Positions 6,949 through 16,909 of a stretch of DNA of 39,180 bases are shown here, piece by piece. The position numbers were made by a program, and so were the translations under genes. The stretch's first letter is position 1. Each line of letters opens with the position of its first letter. The DNA comes from Muribaculaceae bacterium (lineage in GTDB: Bacteria > Bacteroidota > Bacteroidia > Bacteroidales > Muribaculaceae), in contig JAFLTV010000011.1 in the NCBI GenBank assembly GCA_022509105.1, positions 1-39,180 of the forward strand. Reading direction: 5' to 3'. A model generated the notes under the pieces. That model was not told the origin of the DNA, did not search any database, and saw only the letters and a program-made list of their open reading frames with translations.

Positions 6949-8898
6949 ATGAGTGAGAAAAATTTGCAAAGGGAACTGCTTGAACAAAGGCGGCTGCTTC
7001 AGATTGAATATGAGGCCGAAAAAGCGGAATTCACAAAGATATCTGAACGGGAGGGAATCGAAAGATTGATGGCCCGTGGCAATGCTTGGCTTGATATCGT
7101 TCACGACCGCACTTTCTATAATTCCCTCAATCAGAGAGTTGTCGAGATTCATAGGCCCGCTCCGGAGGTGGATGAAGACCATAATTTTGAATACGGTAAA
7201 CCTGTGGCATTCTTCACGATAGCTCCGGGGTTTAATGGCGGGATAAAAACCCTTTTCACAGGAGAAGTGAGTTTCGTAGACGGCGACAGGATGGTGGTGG
7301 TGATTCCTGAAAATGCAGATGTGCAGTCTTTGGCGGCTGCATCCGTGGCCGGAGTCATGCTTTCATATGATGAAACTTCTTACAGAGCCATGTTTGATGC
7401 CTTAGACTATATACTCAGAGCTAAAGGAAGACTTGGGGAACTGAGAGATCTGATTTATTCCCGAAGGTCTCCTGGCAGATTTTCACTCTCCCCTATGCGA
7501 TTCCCCTATCTTAACCCGGATCAGGAAAAAGCAGTCAACAATGTGCTGGAAGCAAAGGATGTAGCAGTGGTGCACGGGCCTCCCGGCACCGGAAAAACCA
7601 CAACATTAGTGGAGGCTATCTATGAAACCTTACGAAGGGAACCGCAGGTGATGGTCTGTGCCCAAAGCAATATGGCTGTTGACTGGATTTCTGAGAAATT
7701 AGTAGACAGAGGTGTAAATGTTTTGAGAATCGGCAATCCCTCGAGGGTTAACGATAAAATGCTTTCTTTCACGTATGAACGCCGCTTTGAGAGTCATCCT
7801 TTATATCCCGATTTATGGAGTGTCAGAAAAGCCGTCAGGCAGATTTATAAAGAGAAAGGACGCTCAGACTCATGGCACCAGAAGATCGAACGTCTCAAAA
7901 GCAGGGCTACTGAACTTGAGTTTAGAATCAATAACGATATTTTTAGCTCTGCACATGTCATAGCCTCGACTTTGGTGGGAAGTTCAAGCCGATTGCTGTC
8001 GGGAATGAAATTCTCAACCCTGTTTATTGATGAAGCGGCTCAAGCTCTGGAAGCTGCAACATGGATTCCCGTCAGAAGAGCCGGACGCATTATCCTCGCC
8101 GGTGATCATTGCCAGCTTCCTCCCACAGTCAAATCTTTCGAGGCTCTCAAAGGTGGTCTCGGGAAATCCCTTATGGAAAGGATTGTTGTTAACCATCCTG
8201 ATGCCGTGACTTTGCTATCCACTCAATATCGCATGCATGAAGATATCATGGGATTTTCCAATCGCTGGTTTTATGGCTCTGCAATGAAAGCTGCTCCCGA
8301 TGTGAGATATCGTGGAATTCTTGATTATGACACTCCGATTGAATGGATAGATACGGCCGGTTTTGCCGATACTTCAGAATCCGAGGAGAATGGACAAGAT
8401 GAAAAATTTTCTTTTGCTGAGACGGTTACCAAAAATTCCGGGAAAGTGAATAAAGATGAAGCGTTATTGTCACTTATGACCTTGAAAGATTATGTCGATA
8501 GAATCGGAGTGGCCCGAATTCTTGAAGAAAGTCTCGACATCGGTCTCATTTCGCCTTACAGAGCACAGACAATATATCTTCGTCAATTAATACGCCGCAT
8601 CCCTTTTTTCAAACCTCTGCGCAAGCTTATTTCAATAAACACCGTCGACGGCTTTCAAGGTCAGGAAAGAGATATCATCCTCATTTCAATGGTCAGGAGC
8701 AATGAAGACAGACGTATAGGATTCCTCAGTGATCTCAGGCGTATGAATGTGGCTATGACAAGAGCAAGGATGAAACTTATTATTGTCGGTGACTCAGCAA
8801 CGCTCACCCATCATAAGTTTTACCGAGAATTATATGATTATATTTCCGGGCTCAGACTCTTCCCATTTATCTTTTTGCAAACCCATATTGACTTTTGA
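6949..8898 (+). CDS. Superfamily 1 DNA/RNA helicase (Dna2/Nam7, IGHMBP2-like)
   Basis: A 649-residue protein with all main SF1B helicase motifs in order: Walker A GPPGTGKTT near residue 210, Walker B D361-E362-A-A, GDHCQLPP (motif III), QYRM at 426-429, VDGFQGQERD near 566-575 (motif V) and NVAMTRAR near 603 (motif VI). The N-terminal 200 residues form the beta-barrel-containing region typical of UPF1/IGHMBP2/Smubp-type enzymes. Such ATP-driven helicases unwind nucleic acids; bacterial members are widespread in Bacteroidota and poorly characterised. The start at ATG 6949 was chosen because an ATG ten bases earlier is followed by a stop after four codons. It is the first gene right of the AT-rich island and has a higher GC content. 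Confidence 0.88.
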   Translation: MSEKNLQRELLEQRRLLQIEYEAEKAEFTKISEREGIERLMARGNAWLDIVHDRTFYNSLNQRVVEIHRPAPEVDEDHNFEYGKPVAFFTIAPGFNGGIKTLFTGEVSFVDGDRMVVVIPENADVQSLAAASVAGVMLSYDETSYRAMFDALDYILRAKGRLGELRDLIYSRRSPGRFSLSPMRFPYLNPDQEKAVNNVLEAKDVAVVHGPPGTGKTTTLVEAIYETLRREPQVMVCAQSNMAVDWISEKLVDRGVNVLRIGNPSRVNDKMLSFTYERRFESHPLYPDLWSVRKAVRQIYKEKGRSDSWHQKIERLKSRATELEFRINNDIFSSAHVIASTLVGSSSRLLSGMKFSTLFIDEAAQALEAATWIPVRRAGRIILAGDHCQLPPTVKSFEALKGGLGKSLMERIVVNHPDAVTLLSTQYRMHEDIMGFSNRWFYGSAMKAAPDVRYRGILDYDTPIEWIDTAGFADTSESEENGQDEKFSFAETVTKNSGKVNKDEALLSLMTLKDYVDRIGVARILEESLDIGLISPYRAQTIYLRQLIRRIPFFKPLRKLISINTVDGFQGQERDIILISMVRSNEDRRIGFLSDLRRMNVAMTRARMKLIIVGDSATLTHHKFYRELYDYISGLRLFPFIFLQTHIDF

Positions 8899-8937
8899 CC
8901 GTTAAATATCTATAGGGAAACAAAAACAAAAACAAAC

Positions 8938-9618
8938 ATGAAAACATCTCTCCAAATAGAAGGAATTCAGTGTGACATCTTTACCTCTTCTTCCACTCGG
9001 AGGTTCACCTATATGATTTATCCGGAAGACGAGCTCCTGCCGGAAAATTGGCTTACTCAACAATCAAAGACTTACGACACAACAATCGTTATGATCTACC
9101 TGAAATCACCACAATGGGGTGATTATTTAACACCATGGCCGGAAGCGAGCGTTTTCAAGTCATCACCGCCATTTCAGGGGAAGGCCGAGGAATTTTTGAA
9201 GCTTCTTAAATCTGCAATAATACCACGAATAGAGTCCACGGATAACACAGATGGTCAGCCTGAACGAAACCTGATAGGAGTATCCCTTTCAGGACTATTT
9301 GCCTTCTGGCAATGGCATAATGACGACATTTTCAATTCAATCGGCTCTATTTCCGGGTCATTCTGGTATCCGGGTTTCATGGGTTGGTTTGAGGGTCATG
9401 ACATCCCACCTAAATCCGGGAAAGCCATCTTTTTACTCGGAACAAAAGAACCTACATCCGGACCCAGACTCTTCCATAGCGTAGGAGAAGACACCCGAAA
9501 TATTGTGGCCCGATTGAAAGAGAAAGGTATAAACTGCGAATTCAGATGGGTTGAAGGTAATCATGTTGGTGATCCGCTTTCACGAGCATCCGATGTCTTC
9601 AAATATATATATGTATAA
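8938..9618 (+). CDS. Alpha/beta-hydrolase, esterase-like
   Basis: A 226-residue protein resembling the esterase D/enterochelin esterase group. The likely nucleophile is S116 in GVSLSGLFAFW, which aligns with GxSxGG in related enzymes but with Ser in place of the first Gly after the elbow. H209 in EGNHVGDP is the likely catalytic His near the C-terminus, and a strand leading into LLGTKEPTSG resembles the segment before the acidic residue. No signal peptide is seen, so it should be cytoplasmic. It begins 39 nt after the helicase gene and may be cotranscribed. The substrate is unknown. Confidence 0.6.
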   Translation: MKTSLQIEGIQCDIFTSSSTRRFTYMIYPEDELLPENWLTQQSKTYDTTIVMIYLKSPQWGDYLTPWPEASVFKSSPPFQGKAEEFLKLLKSAIIPRIESTDNTDGQPERNLIGVSLSGLFAFWQWHNDDIFNSIGSISGSFWYPGFMGWFEGHDIPPKSGKAIFLLGTKEPTSGPRLFHSVGEDTRNIVARLKEKGINCEFRWVEGNHVGDPLSRASDVFKYIYV

Positions 9619-9768
9619 AGACTGCCTATAATAAGGTTATTCAAAGAGTTAAATTTATTAGAGAGTAGCTTGTATCCTCTCCGGCAGGGAAATCGAAAGA
9701 AGAAAGAGCAAAGACAAGTCTTGCCCAATGGCAAATAGCCAAAAATCCGCGAGGAATTAGATAATTTT

Positions 9769-9800
9769 TTTGCAGAAATTAAAATAAAAAATTAATTTTG
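9769..9800 (+). promoter_or_regulatory. Bacteroidota-type promoter of the efflux operon
   Basis: TTTG at 9769-9772 is followed after exactly 20 nt by TAATTTTG at 9793-9800, a full match to the TTTG/TAnnTTTG consensus. Transcription would start near 9805-9808, about 90 nt before the tolC-like start codon. No clear operator repeat or local regulator gene is visible. Confidence 0.65.
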
Positions 9801-9897
9801 GAAAAGATTGGCAAATTATATTTTCATTTGAAAAGTTAATTTGCCGGAATCTTTTATAACTGTAAATAAAGTTATTAGCCAACTAACCATTGATATC

Positions 9898-11289
9898 ATG
9901 AGTTTGAAAAACTCGTTTCTAAAGATTTTATTTTTATTAGCCATATTCAGCCCCGGGATAATGAAATCTGAGGAGCAAAATGAATATGTGGAGCATCCTC
10001 TTCCTGAGCAATGGCAGATGACACAACAATATTTCCAAACCATACCTGTGGAAGATGCCTGGTGGAAGACCTTCAATGACTCAACTTTGACTATTCTCAT
10101 CAATATGGCTGTCACAAACAATTATAATGTGGCCTCAGCCATAAAGAGAATAGAAATGGCATCCAAACAGATAGGGATGGCAAAGTCCGGTTATTATCCC
10201 ACTGTTGATGTGGCGGGAGGATGGACTGCTGAAAAAGATATGGCGGGAAAATCATCCTATTTCTCTCTTGGCGCCTCGATGAGTTGGGAAATAGATGTTT
10301 TCGGGAGAGTGAACGCCAATGTAAAAGAAAAAAAGGCAGCTTATAATGTTGCTCGCGCAGACTATGATGCCGTCATGGTCAGCCTTTGTGCCAATGTGGC
10401 AACAGCCTATATGCAATTGCGCACTTATCAAGAGGAACTGAGAGTGGCCTTGCAGCATATTGAATCGCAGAAATATGTATGTAAAATCACTAAAGCAAGG
10501 TTTGATGCGGATCTTGCAAGCATGCTCGATGTGACCCAGGCAAACGTTGTTTTATATGAAACTGAATCTACACTTCCAACATTGGAAGGAAACATCCGGA
10601 CAATGAAAAACTCTCTTGCATTACTTGTGGGAGAATATCCGGGTAAAATTGATTCTCTCCTCGAAGAAGATGAGAGCTTCCCCTCCTATCAGCAGACTGT
10701 TGCCATCGGCGTGCCGGCAGAATTGCTTCGCAGACGTCCCGACATAGTGGAAGCCGAGATGACGCTTGCGGAATATGCAGCCGCCGTAGGAATCGCAAAG
10801 AAAGATTTCCTGCCGACACTCTCACTCACAGGAGATATCGGCACATCGGCTACCCGCTTTGACGGATTGTTCGGAAAGCATAGCCTTACCTATACGGTAG
10901 CTCCACAACTGAGTTGGACCGTGTTTGAAGGCTTCTCAAGAAATTATGCTCTTTCTGATGCAAAACTTCAGATGGAATCAGCCATAGATCAGTATAACCT
11001 CACAGTCATGACAGCTGTTGAGGAGGTAGACAATGCATTGGTTAATTATTCAACCTTGCTTAACGCCATCGAATTGCAGAAAAGAGTGGTTGCCGAGAGC
11101 AAAAAGAGTATGGAACTATCTTTCGAGCTCTACAGAAGCGGCCTGACAATGTTTACCAATGTGGTAGACGGCCAGATAAGCTGGCTCACCAACCAAAACA
11201 CGCTTACAGAAATGCAGGGCGAGGCTCTGGCGGCCTTAGTAAAGATTTATCAGGCGTTAGGGGGAGGATGGCAATCAATGAAACAATGA
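9898..11289 (+). CDS. TolC/OprM-family outer-membrane efflux channel
   Basis: A 463-residue protein starting at ATG 9898; an upstream in-frame TTG (9841) would place charged residues before the signal peptide and is not used here. The N-terminus (SLKNSFLKILFLLAIFSPGIM) is a signal peptide without a lipobox cysteine. It has the two repeated outer-membrane-factor halves, with PVEDAWWKTFND and LTILINMAVTNNYNVASA near the start and the family motif VPAELLRRRPDIVEAE in the middle. As a trimer it would form the outer-membrane exit duct for the adaptor and pump encoded next. It is the first gene of the operon, an order (channel, adaptor, pump) different from the common adaptor-pump-channel layout. 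Confidence 0.9.
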   Translation: MSLKNSFLKILFLLAIFSPGIMKSEEQNEYVEHPLPEQWQMTQQYFQTIPVEDAWWKTFNDSTLTILINMAVTNNYNVASAIKRIEMASKQIGMAKSGYYPTVDVAGGWTAEKDMAGKSSYFSLGASMSWEIDVFGRVNANVKEKKAAYNVARADYDAVMVSLCANVATAYMQLRTYQEELRVALQHIESQKYVCKITKARFDADLASMLDVTQANVVLYETESTLPTLEGNIRTMKNSLALLVGEYPGKIDSLLEEDESFPSYQQTVAIGVPAELLRRRPDIVEAEMTLAEYAAAVGIAKKDFLPTLSLTGDIGTSATRFDGLFGKHSLTYTVAPQLSWTVFEGFSRNYALSDAKLQMESAIDQYNLTVMTAVEEVDNALVNYSTLLNAIELQKRVVAESKKSMELSFELYRSGLTMFTNVVDGQISWLTNQNTLTEMQGEALAALVKIYQALGGGWQSMKQ

Positions 11290-11331
11290 AATGAATCTGA
11301 GAAACAATAAAGAAATTTGAAATCCGGATAT

Positions 11332-12456
11332 ATGAGATTTAGATTATTATTACTCAACATGGCTCTCCTTGGAGCGGGAATATTTGTTTCCTGCCATAAG
11401 GAAGAGAAAAAAGACTCGGAAATGATGGATGACCGTCCTGTTGAGGTGACGGAGGCAATTACCGATTCTGTGGTATTGTATAACACCTATCCGGGATATC
11501 TGAATGCAGAATATTATGCTGAGGTTGTGGGTCTTGTAAACGCCCGGATAATGTCGATGAACTATTCCTCGGGACAATATGTAAATAAAGGCCAGGTGTT
11601 GTTCACACTTGACCCAACCACCTACCGGGACGCTGTCACAAGAGCTGAAGCGACATTGAAATCAAACGAGAGCGCTCTTACCTATGCGAAATCACATTAT
11701 GATGCCGTGATGAAAGCCTTGGAGGATAATGCAGTGTCAAAAATGGAAGTGTTGCAGGCAGAAAGCGATTTCCATCAGGCAGAGGCGAATGTCAACGACA
11801 GCAAGGCGGCTTTGCATCTTGCCCAGGTGAATCTGGGTTATTGCACGGTGACAGCGCCGATTTCAGGTTACATTACATCCAACACATTAAGTGTGGGAAA
11901 TTATATTACCGGTGCAGATTCTCCCGTGAAACTTGCAGAGATATATGCCAACACACATCTATATGCTGTTTTTCAGGTGGAGGCAACCAATTATGACCAG
12001 ATGACTTCCGGAAACAAAAGCATAGAGGAGACTTTATATAAGAATGTGCCGCTTGAGTTTAAGGAAACTTTACAAAACTCTTATACTGCCGACCTTTCCT
12101 ATGTGGCTCCGTCAGTAGACCGTTCCACGGGAACCCTGCACCTTGAGGGAAAGGTTACAAATAAAGACAATGAATTAAAACCGGGAATGTATGTCACCAT
12201 CAAGCTCCCCTATGGCGAGAATCCCAGGGCAACTTTGGTTAAGGACGCATCAATCGGAACCGACCAGCTCGGACGCTATATGTTTGTTTTGAATGATTCC
12301 AATATAGTGATGAAACGCCGGATTGAGGTCGGAGAGCTTTATCATGACTCATTGAGGGTCATCAATAAGGGCATAGAACCGGGTGAGAAATATATCACCA
12401 AAGCATTATTGACCGTCAGAGCCGGCGAGAAAGTCAAACCGGTGATGGGGAAATAG
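11332..12456 (+). CDS. RND efflux periplasmic adaptor lipoprotein (membrane fusion protein)
   Basis: A 374-residue lipoprotein. The start at ATG 11332 gives a clean type II signal peptide ending IFVSC with the lipidated Cys at 21; an upstream TTG adds only five residues. It has the AcrA/MexA layout: half of a lipoyl domain (AEVVGLVNARIMSMNYSSGQYVNKGQ), a helical hairpin (about residues 100-160), the second lipoyl half (LGYCTVTAPISGYIT), a beta barrel, and a membrane-proximal end with GEKVKPVM. It would bridge the inner-membrane pump and the outer-membrane channel. It sits 42 nt after the channel gene and 33 nt before the pump gene. Confidence 0.92.
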   Translation: MRFRLLLLNMALLGAGIFVSCHKEEKKDSEMMDDRPVEVTEAITDSVVLYNTYPGYLNAEYYAEVVGLVNARIMSMNYSSGQYVNKGQVLFTLDPTTYRDAVTRAEATLKSNESALTYAKSHYDAVMKALEDNAVSKMEVLQAESDFHQAEANVNDSKAALHLAQVNLGYCTVTAPISGYITSNTLSVGNYITGADSPVKLAEIYANTHLYAVFQVEATNYDQMTSGNKSIEETLYKNVPLEFKETLQNSYTADLSYVAPSVDRSTGTLHLEGKVTNKDNELKPGMYVTIKLPYGENPRATLVKDASIGTDQLGRYMFVLNDSNIVMKRRIEVGELYHDSLRVINKGIEPGEKYITKALLTVRAGEKVKPVMGK

Positions 12457-12489
12457 TTAAGGGTTAATATTACAGATAAAGAGAAAAAA

Positions 12490-15400
12490 GTGTTTTCAAA
12501 ATTTTTCATAAACCGGCCAATCTTTGCGACAGTATTGGCATTATTGATGATCTTCGCCGGCATTCTGACGGTGAAGACGCTCCCGATCGGCCAGTATCCC
12601 GATAATATATCACCCCCTACCGTGTCTGTTTCGGCCTCATATCCTGGTGCAAATGCCGAGACAGTGGCCAAGGCTGTGGCTGTTCCTATCGAGGAGCACG
12701 TTAACGGTGTGGAAGGAATGTTGTATATGAGTTCCACCTGTGGCAGCGACGGAAGCTATAGCCTGACGGTCACATTTCATAATGACGTGAACCTTGACGA
12801 AGCGGCTGTGGAGGTGCAGAACCGGGTGTCACAGGCAAGTGCAGAAATCCCCTCGGTCGTAACAGAGGAGGGTATCAATGTAAGAAAGCAGAGCACAGAC
12901 AACGTCCTCTTCATATCGTTAAGTTCTGACGATCCGCAACTTTACGACGCTTTGTATCTGACAAACTACGCACAGCTAAACATTACGGATGCTCTTTCTC
13001 GAGTGGAAGGAGTCGGAGCCGTGAATGCGTTTGGCGGTGGAGAATACAGTATGCGTGTATGGCTCGACCCGATGCGGATGAGAATAAGGAATATAACTCC
13101 CGATGAAGTAGCCGCGGCAATTGAGGCTCAGAATGTGGAAGTGTCACCGGGTTCCGTCGGGAATCCTCCGGGTGACAATAATGCTGTTTTCTCCTTCACG
13201 CTCACAACTCAGGGACAGCTCACAACCGCCGACCAATTTGGAGACATCATCCTGCGCTCAGAGGGCAACGGACTGTTGAGGCTGAAGGATGTTGCAGATG
13301 TGGAACTTGGAAGCACAAACTATACGGCAGTTTCCAAGATAAACGGAGAAGAGACAGCATTGATAGGTGTTGCCCAACGTCCGGGCGCCAATGCTCTTCA
13401 GGTTGCAAAAGGAACTCTCGACAAGCTTGAAGAACTCTCACAATATTTCCCAGAGGGAGTGCACTATCATGTTGTTTTAAATGCTACAAATTATGTGACC
13501 GCCTCCATCGATGATGTGTTCAGCACTTTCATTATCACAACATTAATTGTAATGGTTGTGATATTGATATTCCTGCAAAACTGGAGAGCTGTCGTGATTC
13601 CGATGATAACAATTCCGGTGTCGTTGATAGCGACATTCGCTGTGATGAAGATAATGGACTTCTCGCTCAACACATTGACATTGTTCGGCCTTGTGCTCGC
13701 AATTGCAATTGTGGTCGACGATGCCATTGTGGTGGTTGAAGACTGTTCGCGTATCGTCGACAAAGGCCTCATGTCGCGCCGTCAGGCTGCAGAGAAAGCT
13801 ATGAGGGAATTGCAAGGGCCTGTGGTCGGTGAAGTCTTGGTGCTCCTGTCTGTATTTATCCCCACAGCGTTTGTGAGCGGCATCACGGGAGAGCTATATA
13901 AACAATTTGCTCTGACAATTGCAGTGTCGACGGCATTTTCCGGATTTAACGCCCTCACACTTACTCCGGCGCTTTGCGCATTATTCCTGACACCACGGAA
14001 ACCCACCAAATTCTTCCTGTTCAAATGGTTTAACAAAGGATTTAAAGCCACTGAAGACGGCTATGGAAAAATTACGGCAAAGATGCTTGCCCATCCTTTC
14101 ATCTCGATTCTTATTTATTTTGCGATATCGGGAGTGGCATTCTATGGATTCCTGAAATGGCCGTCGGGATATATCCCCGAAGAAGACCAAGGTTATTTCA
14201 TGACCTCGATTCAATTGCCCGACGGAGCATCCCTGGAGCGCACAGAGAAGATAGTGGATGATCTCGGAGCAGAAATCAAACAGATACCATACGTCAAAGA
14301 CGTTATGTCTGTTTCGGGATATTCCATGATGGGAGCAGGCGCCTTGTCAAATTACGGTTCTTATTTTGTTATCCTTGAGCCTTGGAGCAAACGGGGGAAG
14401 AAAGGAAGTGTAGACAACGTTATAGCGAAAGTTAATGAACTTGCAGCCAAATATGAGGAAGCTATAATATTCTCGATCAATCCTCCGGCGATTCCGGGTC
14501 TTGGCATGTCGTCAGGACTCCAGCTCCAGTTGCTGGATATCAACAGTCTGGGCACGGCAGCCATGATGGATGCCATGGAGCAGGTAGAAATGGCGGCAGA
14601 GAAAGATCCGAGGATAAAGCAGGTGACTTCACTTTGGACCGGCCTTGTGCCTCAATATTCAATCAATATCGACCGCAGCAGGGTAGAGCTTCAGAATCTT
14701 ACGGCCGACCAAGTGTTTAATGCCCTGTCGGCATATATGGGATCTGAATTTGTCAACGACTTCATAGATTTCGGCAGAATTTATCGAGTGATGATTCAAG
14801 GCAACGGAGTTTCAAGAGCCACCGTCGAGGGATTGAAAACCCTGTCTGTAAAGAACACAAATGGTGATATGGTGCCTTTCAGTACATTTGCTGAGGTTGT
14901 GCCCTCTATGGGAGAGCCCAGTGTGTCTCGTTACAACATGTATACCACAGCCTCGCTGACAGCAACACCGGCAAGCGGAGTCAGCTCTTCGGAAGGCATC
15001 AAAGCCATGGAGGAGATAGTGCATGATGTGCTTGGCAGAAACTTCTCTTATGCATGGACAGGCATCGCATACCAGGAAACACAATCCGGCACAACGATAA
15101 GCTTCGTGTTTATTTTCGCAATCATTATGACCATCCTCGTGCTTGCCGCACAATATGAAAGCTGGACAAGCCCGATTGCTGTAGTGCTGAGTATGCCTAT
15201 GGCTATTTTGGGTACAATCCTCGGTTGCATCATAATGAAACAAAGTCTTACCATCTATACCCAGATCGGTCTGATCTTGCTTCTGGGTATGTCGGCGAAG
15301 AATGCCATTCTTATCGTGGAATATGCAATGGACTTCCGAAAGAGCGGTGTGGATATAGCCAAGGCAGCCCATGATGCAGGAGTGATACGTTTCCGTCCGA

Positions 15401-15687
15401 TTCTTATGACTGCCTGCGCATTCGTATTCGGCGTCATGCCGATGATGTTTGCAACGGGAGCCGGAGCCAACAGCCGTATCGACCTCGGTTCCGCCGTAGT
15501 GTTCGGTATGGCCATGAATGCTATATTCGGAACATTGTTTGTGCCTAACCTTTGGGAAATCATGCAGAGAATCCAGGAAAAATATCTTGACAAACTGTTT
15601 AATGATCCCCTGGCAGGTAAAACAGCTGACACCGACGGAAGTCAAAATAGCGGGACACCCTCAGCCACAGGCCCTTCAAGTATTTAA
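12490..15687 (+). CDS. AcrB-like RND multidrug efflux pump (HAE1 family)
   Basis: A 1065-residue inner-membrane transporter, normal length for the family. The GTG at 12490 is taken as start because it gives the canonical FSKFFINRPIFATV opening. It has two six-helix halves with large periplasmic loops. The proton-relay residues are visible: D410-D411 in AIVVDDAIVVVED (TM4) and K937 in GMSAKNAILIVEYA (TM10). It exports amphiphilic compounds using the proton gradient and works with the neighbouring adaptor and channel. The substrate range cannot be told from sequence. Its TAA stop is followed directly by the ATG of the PagL-like gene. Confidence 0.95.
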   Translation: MFSKFFINRPIFATVLALLMIFAGILTVKTLPIGQYPDNISPPTVSVSASYPGANAETVAKAVAVPIEEHVNGVEGMLYMSSTCGSDGSYSLTVTFHNDVNLDEAAVEVQNRVSQASAEIPSVVTEEGINVRKQSTDNVLFISLSSDDPQLYDALYLTNYAQLNITDALSRVEGVGAVNAFGGGEYSMRVWLDPMRMRIRNITPDEVAAAIEAQNVEVSPGSVGNPPGDNNAVFSFTLTTQGQLTTADQFGDIILRSEGNGLLRLKDVADVELGSTNYTAVSKINGEETALIGVAQRPGANALQVAKGTLDKLEELSQYFPEGVHYHVVLNATNYVTASIDDVFSTFIITTLIVMVVILIFLQNWRAVVIPMITIPVSLIATFAVMKIMDFSLNTLTLFGLVLAIAIVVDDAIVVVEDCSRIVDKGLMSRRQAAEKAMRELQGPVVGEVLVLLSVFIPTAFVSGITGELYKQFALTIAVSTAFSGFNALTLTPALCALFLTPRKPTKFFLFKWFNKGFKATEDGYGKITAKMLAHPFISILIYFAISGVAFYGFLKWPSGYIPEEDQGYFMTSIQLPDGASLERTEKIVDDLGAEIKQIPYVKDVMSVSGYSMMGAGALSNYGSYFVILEPWSKRGKKGSVDNVIAKVNELAAKYEEAIIFSINPPAIPGLGMSSGLQLQLLDINSLGTAAMMDAMEQVEMAAEKDPRIKQVTSLWTGLVPQYSINIDRSRVELQNLTADQVFNALSAYMGSEFVNDFIDFGRIYRVMIQGNGVSRATVEGLKTLSVKNTNGDMVPFSTFAEVVPSMGEPSVSRYNMYTTASLTATPASGVSSSEGIKAMEEIVHDVLGRNFSYAWTGIAYQETQSGTTISFVFIFAIIMTILVLAAQYESWTSPIAVVLSMPMAILGTILGCIIMKQSLTIYTQIGLILLLGMSAKNAILIVEYAMDFRKSGVDIAKAAHDAGVIRFRPILMTACAFVFGVMPMMFATGAGANSRIDLGSAVVFGMAMNAIFGTLFVPNLWEIMQRIQEKYLDKLFNDPLAGKTADTDGSQNSGTPSATGPSSI

Positions 15688-16887
15688 ATGTTGTTAGCAA
15701 GCTTAATCTTATTACTGTCTTCTGCATCCGCTTCACAGGTGAATGCAGAAGATTCTTTAATACGGCACCCTGTAGTGTCTCATATATCGGTTGAAACAGG
15801 TCCGGAATATATGGCCACATCTGTTGGAGATGAACTCAGACCGAAGGTTGATCCTCAAGACAGAATTTCCGACCATTCGGCCTGGCCTTTGCATCTGAAA
15901 TATTCTTTCAGCTTTACAAATCCTGAAATCCGGAATTATTTGCCCGGGGGTTATCAAGGCATTGGAGCCGGCCTTTTGAATATAGGTGCCTTAGACCCGG
16001 GAGGAATCCATAAATCGGGAAAATATATCGGCTATCCTGTTTCTGTATATGTTTTTCAAGGGGGGCCTTTCTGGCACTTTGGAGAAAAACTGAGTCTCAA
16101 TTATGAATGGAATTTTGGCGCCGCTTTCGGATGGAAACCGTATTGCGACAGCAATTCTATGTATAATCTCACGGTTGGAAGCAGGGTCAACGCATATCTG
16201 GGGTTAGGTGTCAGATTGGAATGGCGACTGAATGATTACACAAGCGTTTTTGGAGGCTTTACGGTTTCCCATTATTCTAACGGCAACACGTCATGGCCAA
16301 ATCCCGGAGTGAATTCATTTGGTTTGAGAATGGGAGTAAACCTGACATTAAATCCCCTTAAAGAAAAATATCCGCAGCCGGTTGCCGATACTATCAAGAA
16401 GAGGAAAATCGAATACGATCTTTCTTTATGGGGCTCAAGCCGTAAAAGGGTGTATAAAGGTGGTGACACTCCTGTCTTGCTGCCGGGTCATTTCGGATGT
16501 GCAGGCATATCTTTTGCGCCTATGGTCAGGCTTGGAAGATGGTGGAGAGTCGGAGGGTCGCTTGATATTCAATGGGACGGAAGTTCCGACAAGCGCCATT
16601 ATTATGTTGAGGGGGAAAATCCCGAAGATATCAGATTTAAGAAAAGTTCTTTTATTCGTCAAACAAGTTGGGGACTCTCGGCACACGGAGAGCTGCAGAT
16701 GCCGATTTTTGCCGTGAATATCGGACTGGGATGCAATCTTTATGCTCCTTGGGAGAACCGGGGGTTATATCAAAATATAACCCTCAAGACCTATTTAGGC
16801 CCGAGGGTTTTTCTTAATGTAGGATATCAGTTGAGAAATTTCTATCAGCAAGCCAATCTTATGCTTGGCCTCGGAATAACCATCTGA
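15688..16887 (+). CDS. PagL-like outer-membrane acyloxyacyl hydrolase/deacylase
   Basis: A 399-residue protein with an N-terminal signal peptide (LLASLILLLSSASASQVNA) and an alternating aromatic pattern of an outer-membrane beta barrel. Residues 192-211 (VSHYSNG, then PNPGVNSFG) match the lipid A 3-O-deacylase PagL signature, with catalytic candidates H195 and S197. PagL removes an acyl chain from lipid A in the outer leaflet. Residues 230-399 form a second barrel-like half not present in the 150-residue Pseudomonas PagL. The ATG follows the pump stop codon with no gap, so expression is probably coupled to the efflux genes. Substrate is inferred from the family. Confidence 0.72.
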   Translation: MLLASLILLLSSASASQVNAEDSLIRHPVVSHISVETGPEYMATSVGDELRPKVDPQDRISDHSAWPLHLKYSFSFTNPEIRNYLPGGYQGIGAGLLNIGALDPGGIHKSGKYIGYPVSVYVFQGGPFWHFGEKLSLNYEWNFGAAFGWKPYCDSNSMYNLTVGSRVNAYLGLGVRLEWRLNDYTSVFGGFTVSHYSNGNTSWPNPGVNSFGLRMGVNLTLNPLKEKYPQPVADTIKKRKIEYDLSLWGSSRKRVYKGGDTPVLLPGHFGCAGISFAPMVRLGRWWRVGGSLDIQWDGSSDKRHYYVEGENPEDIRFKKSSFIRQTSWGLSAHGELQMPIFAVNIGLGCNLYAPWENRGLYQNITLKTYLGPRVFLNVGYQLRNFYQQANLMLGLGITI

Positions 16888-16909
16888 TCTCCTTATTCTG
16901 TTCTATGGC

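Noticed and set aside
14812..15645. Long minus-strand open frame of 277 codons inside the RND pump gene
   Set aside because: It is rich in His and Cys, as expected for an antisense shadow of a conserved gene, and the sense strand encodes AcrB without interruption.
16888..16909. Terminator between the convergent deacylase and carboxyltransferase genes
   Set aside because: The 22-nt gap has no inverted repeat or U-tract.
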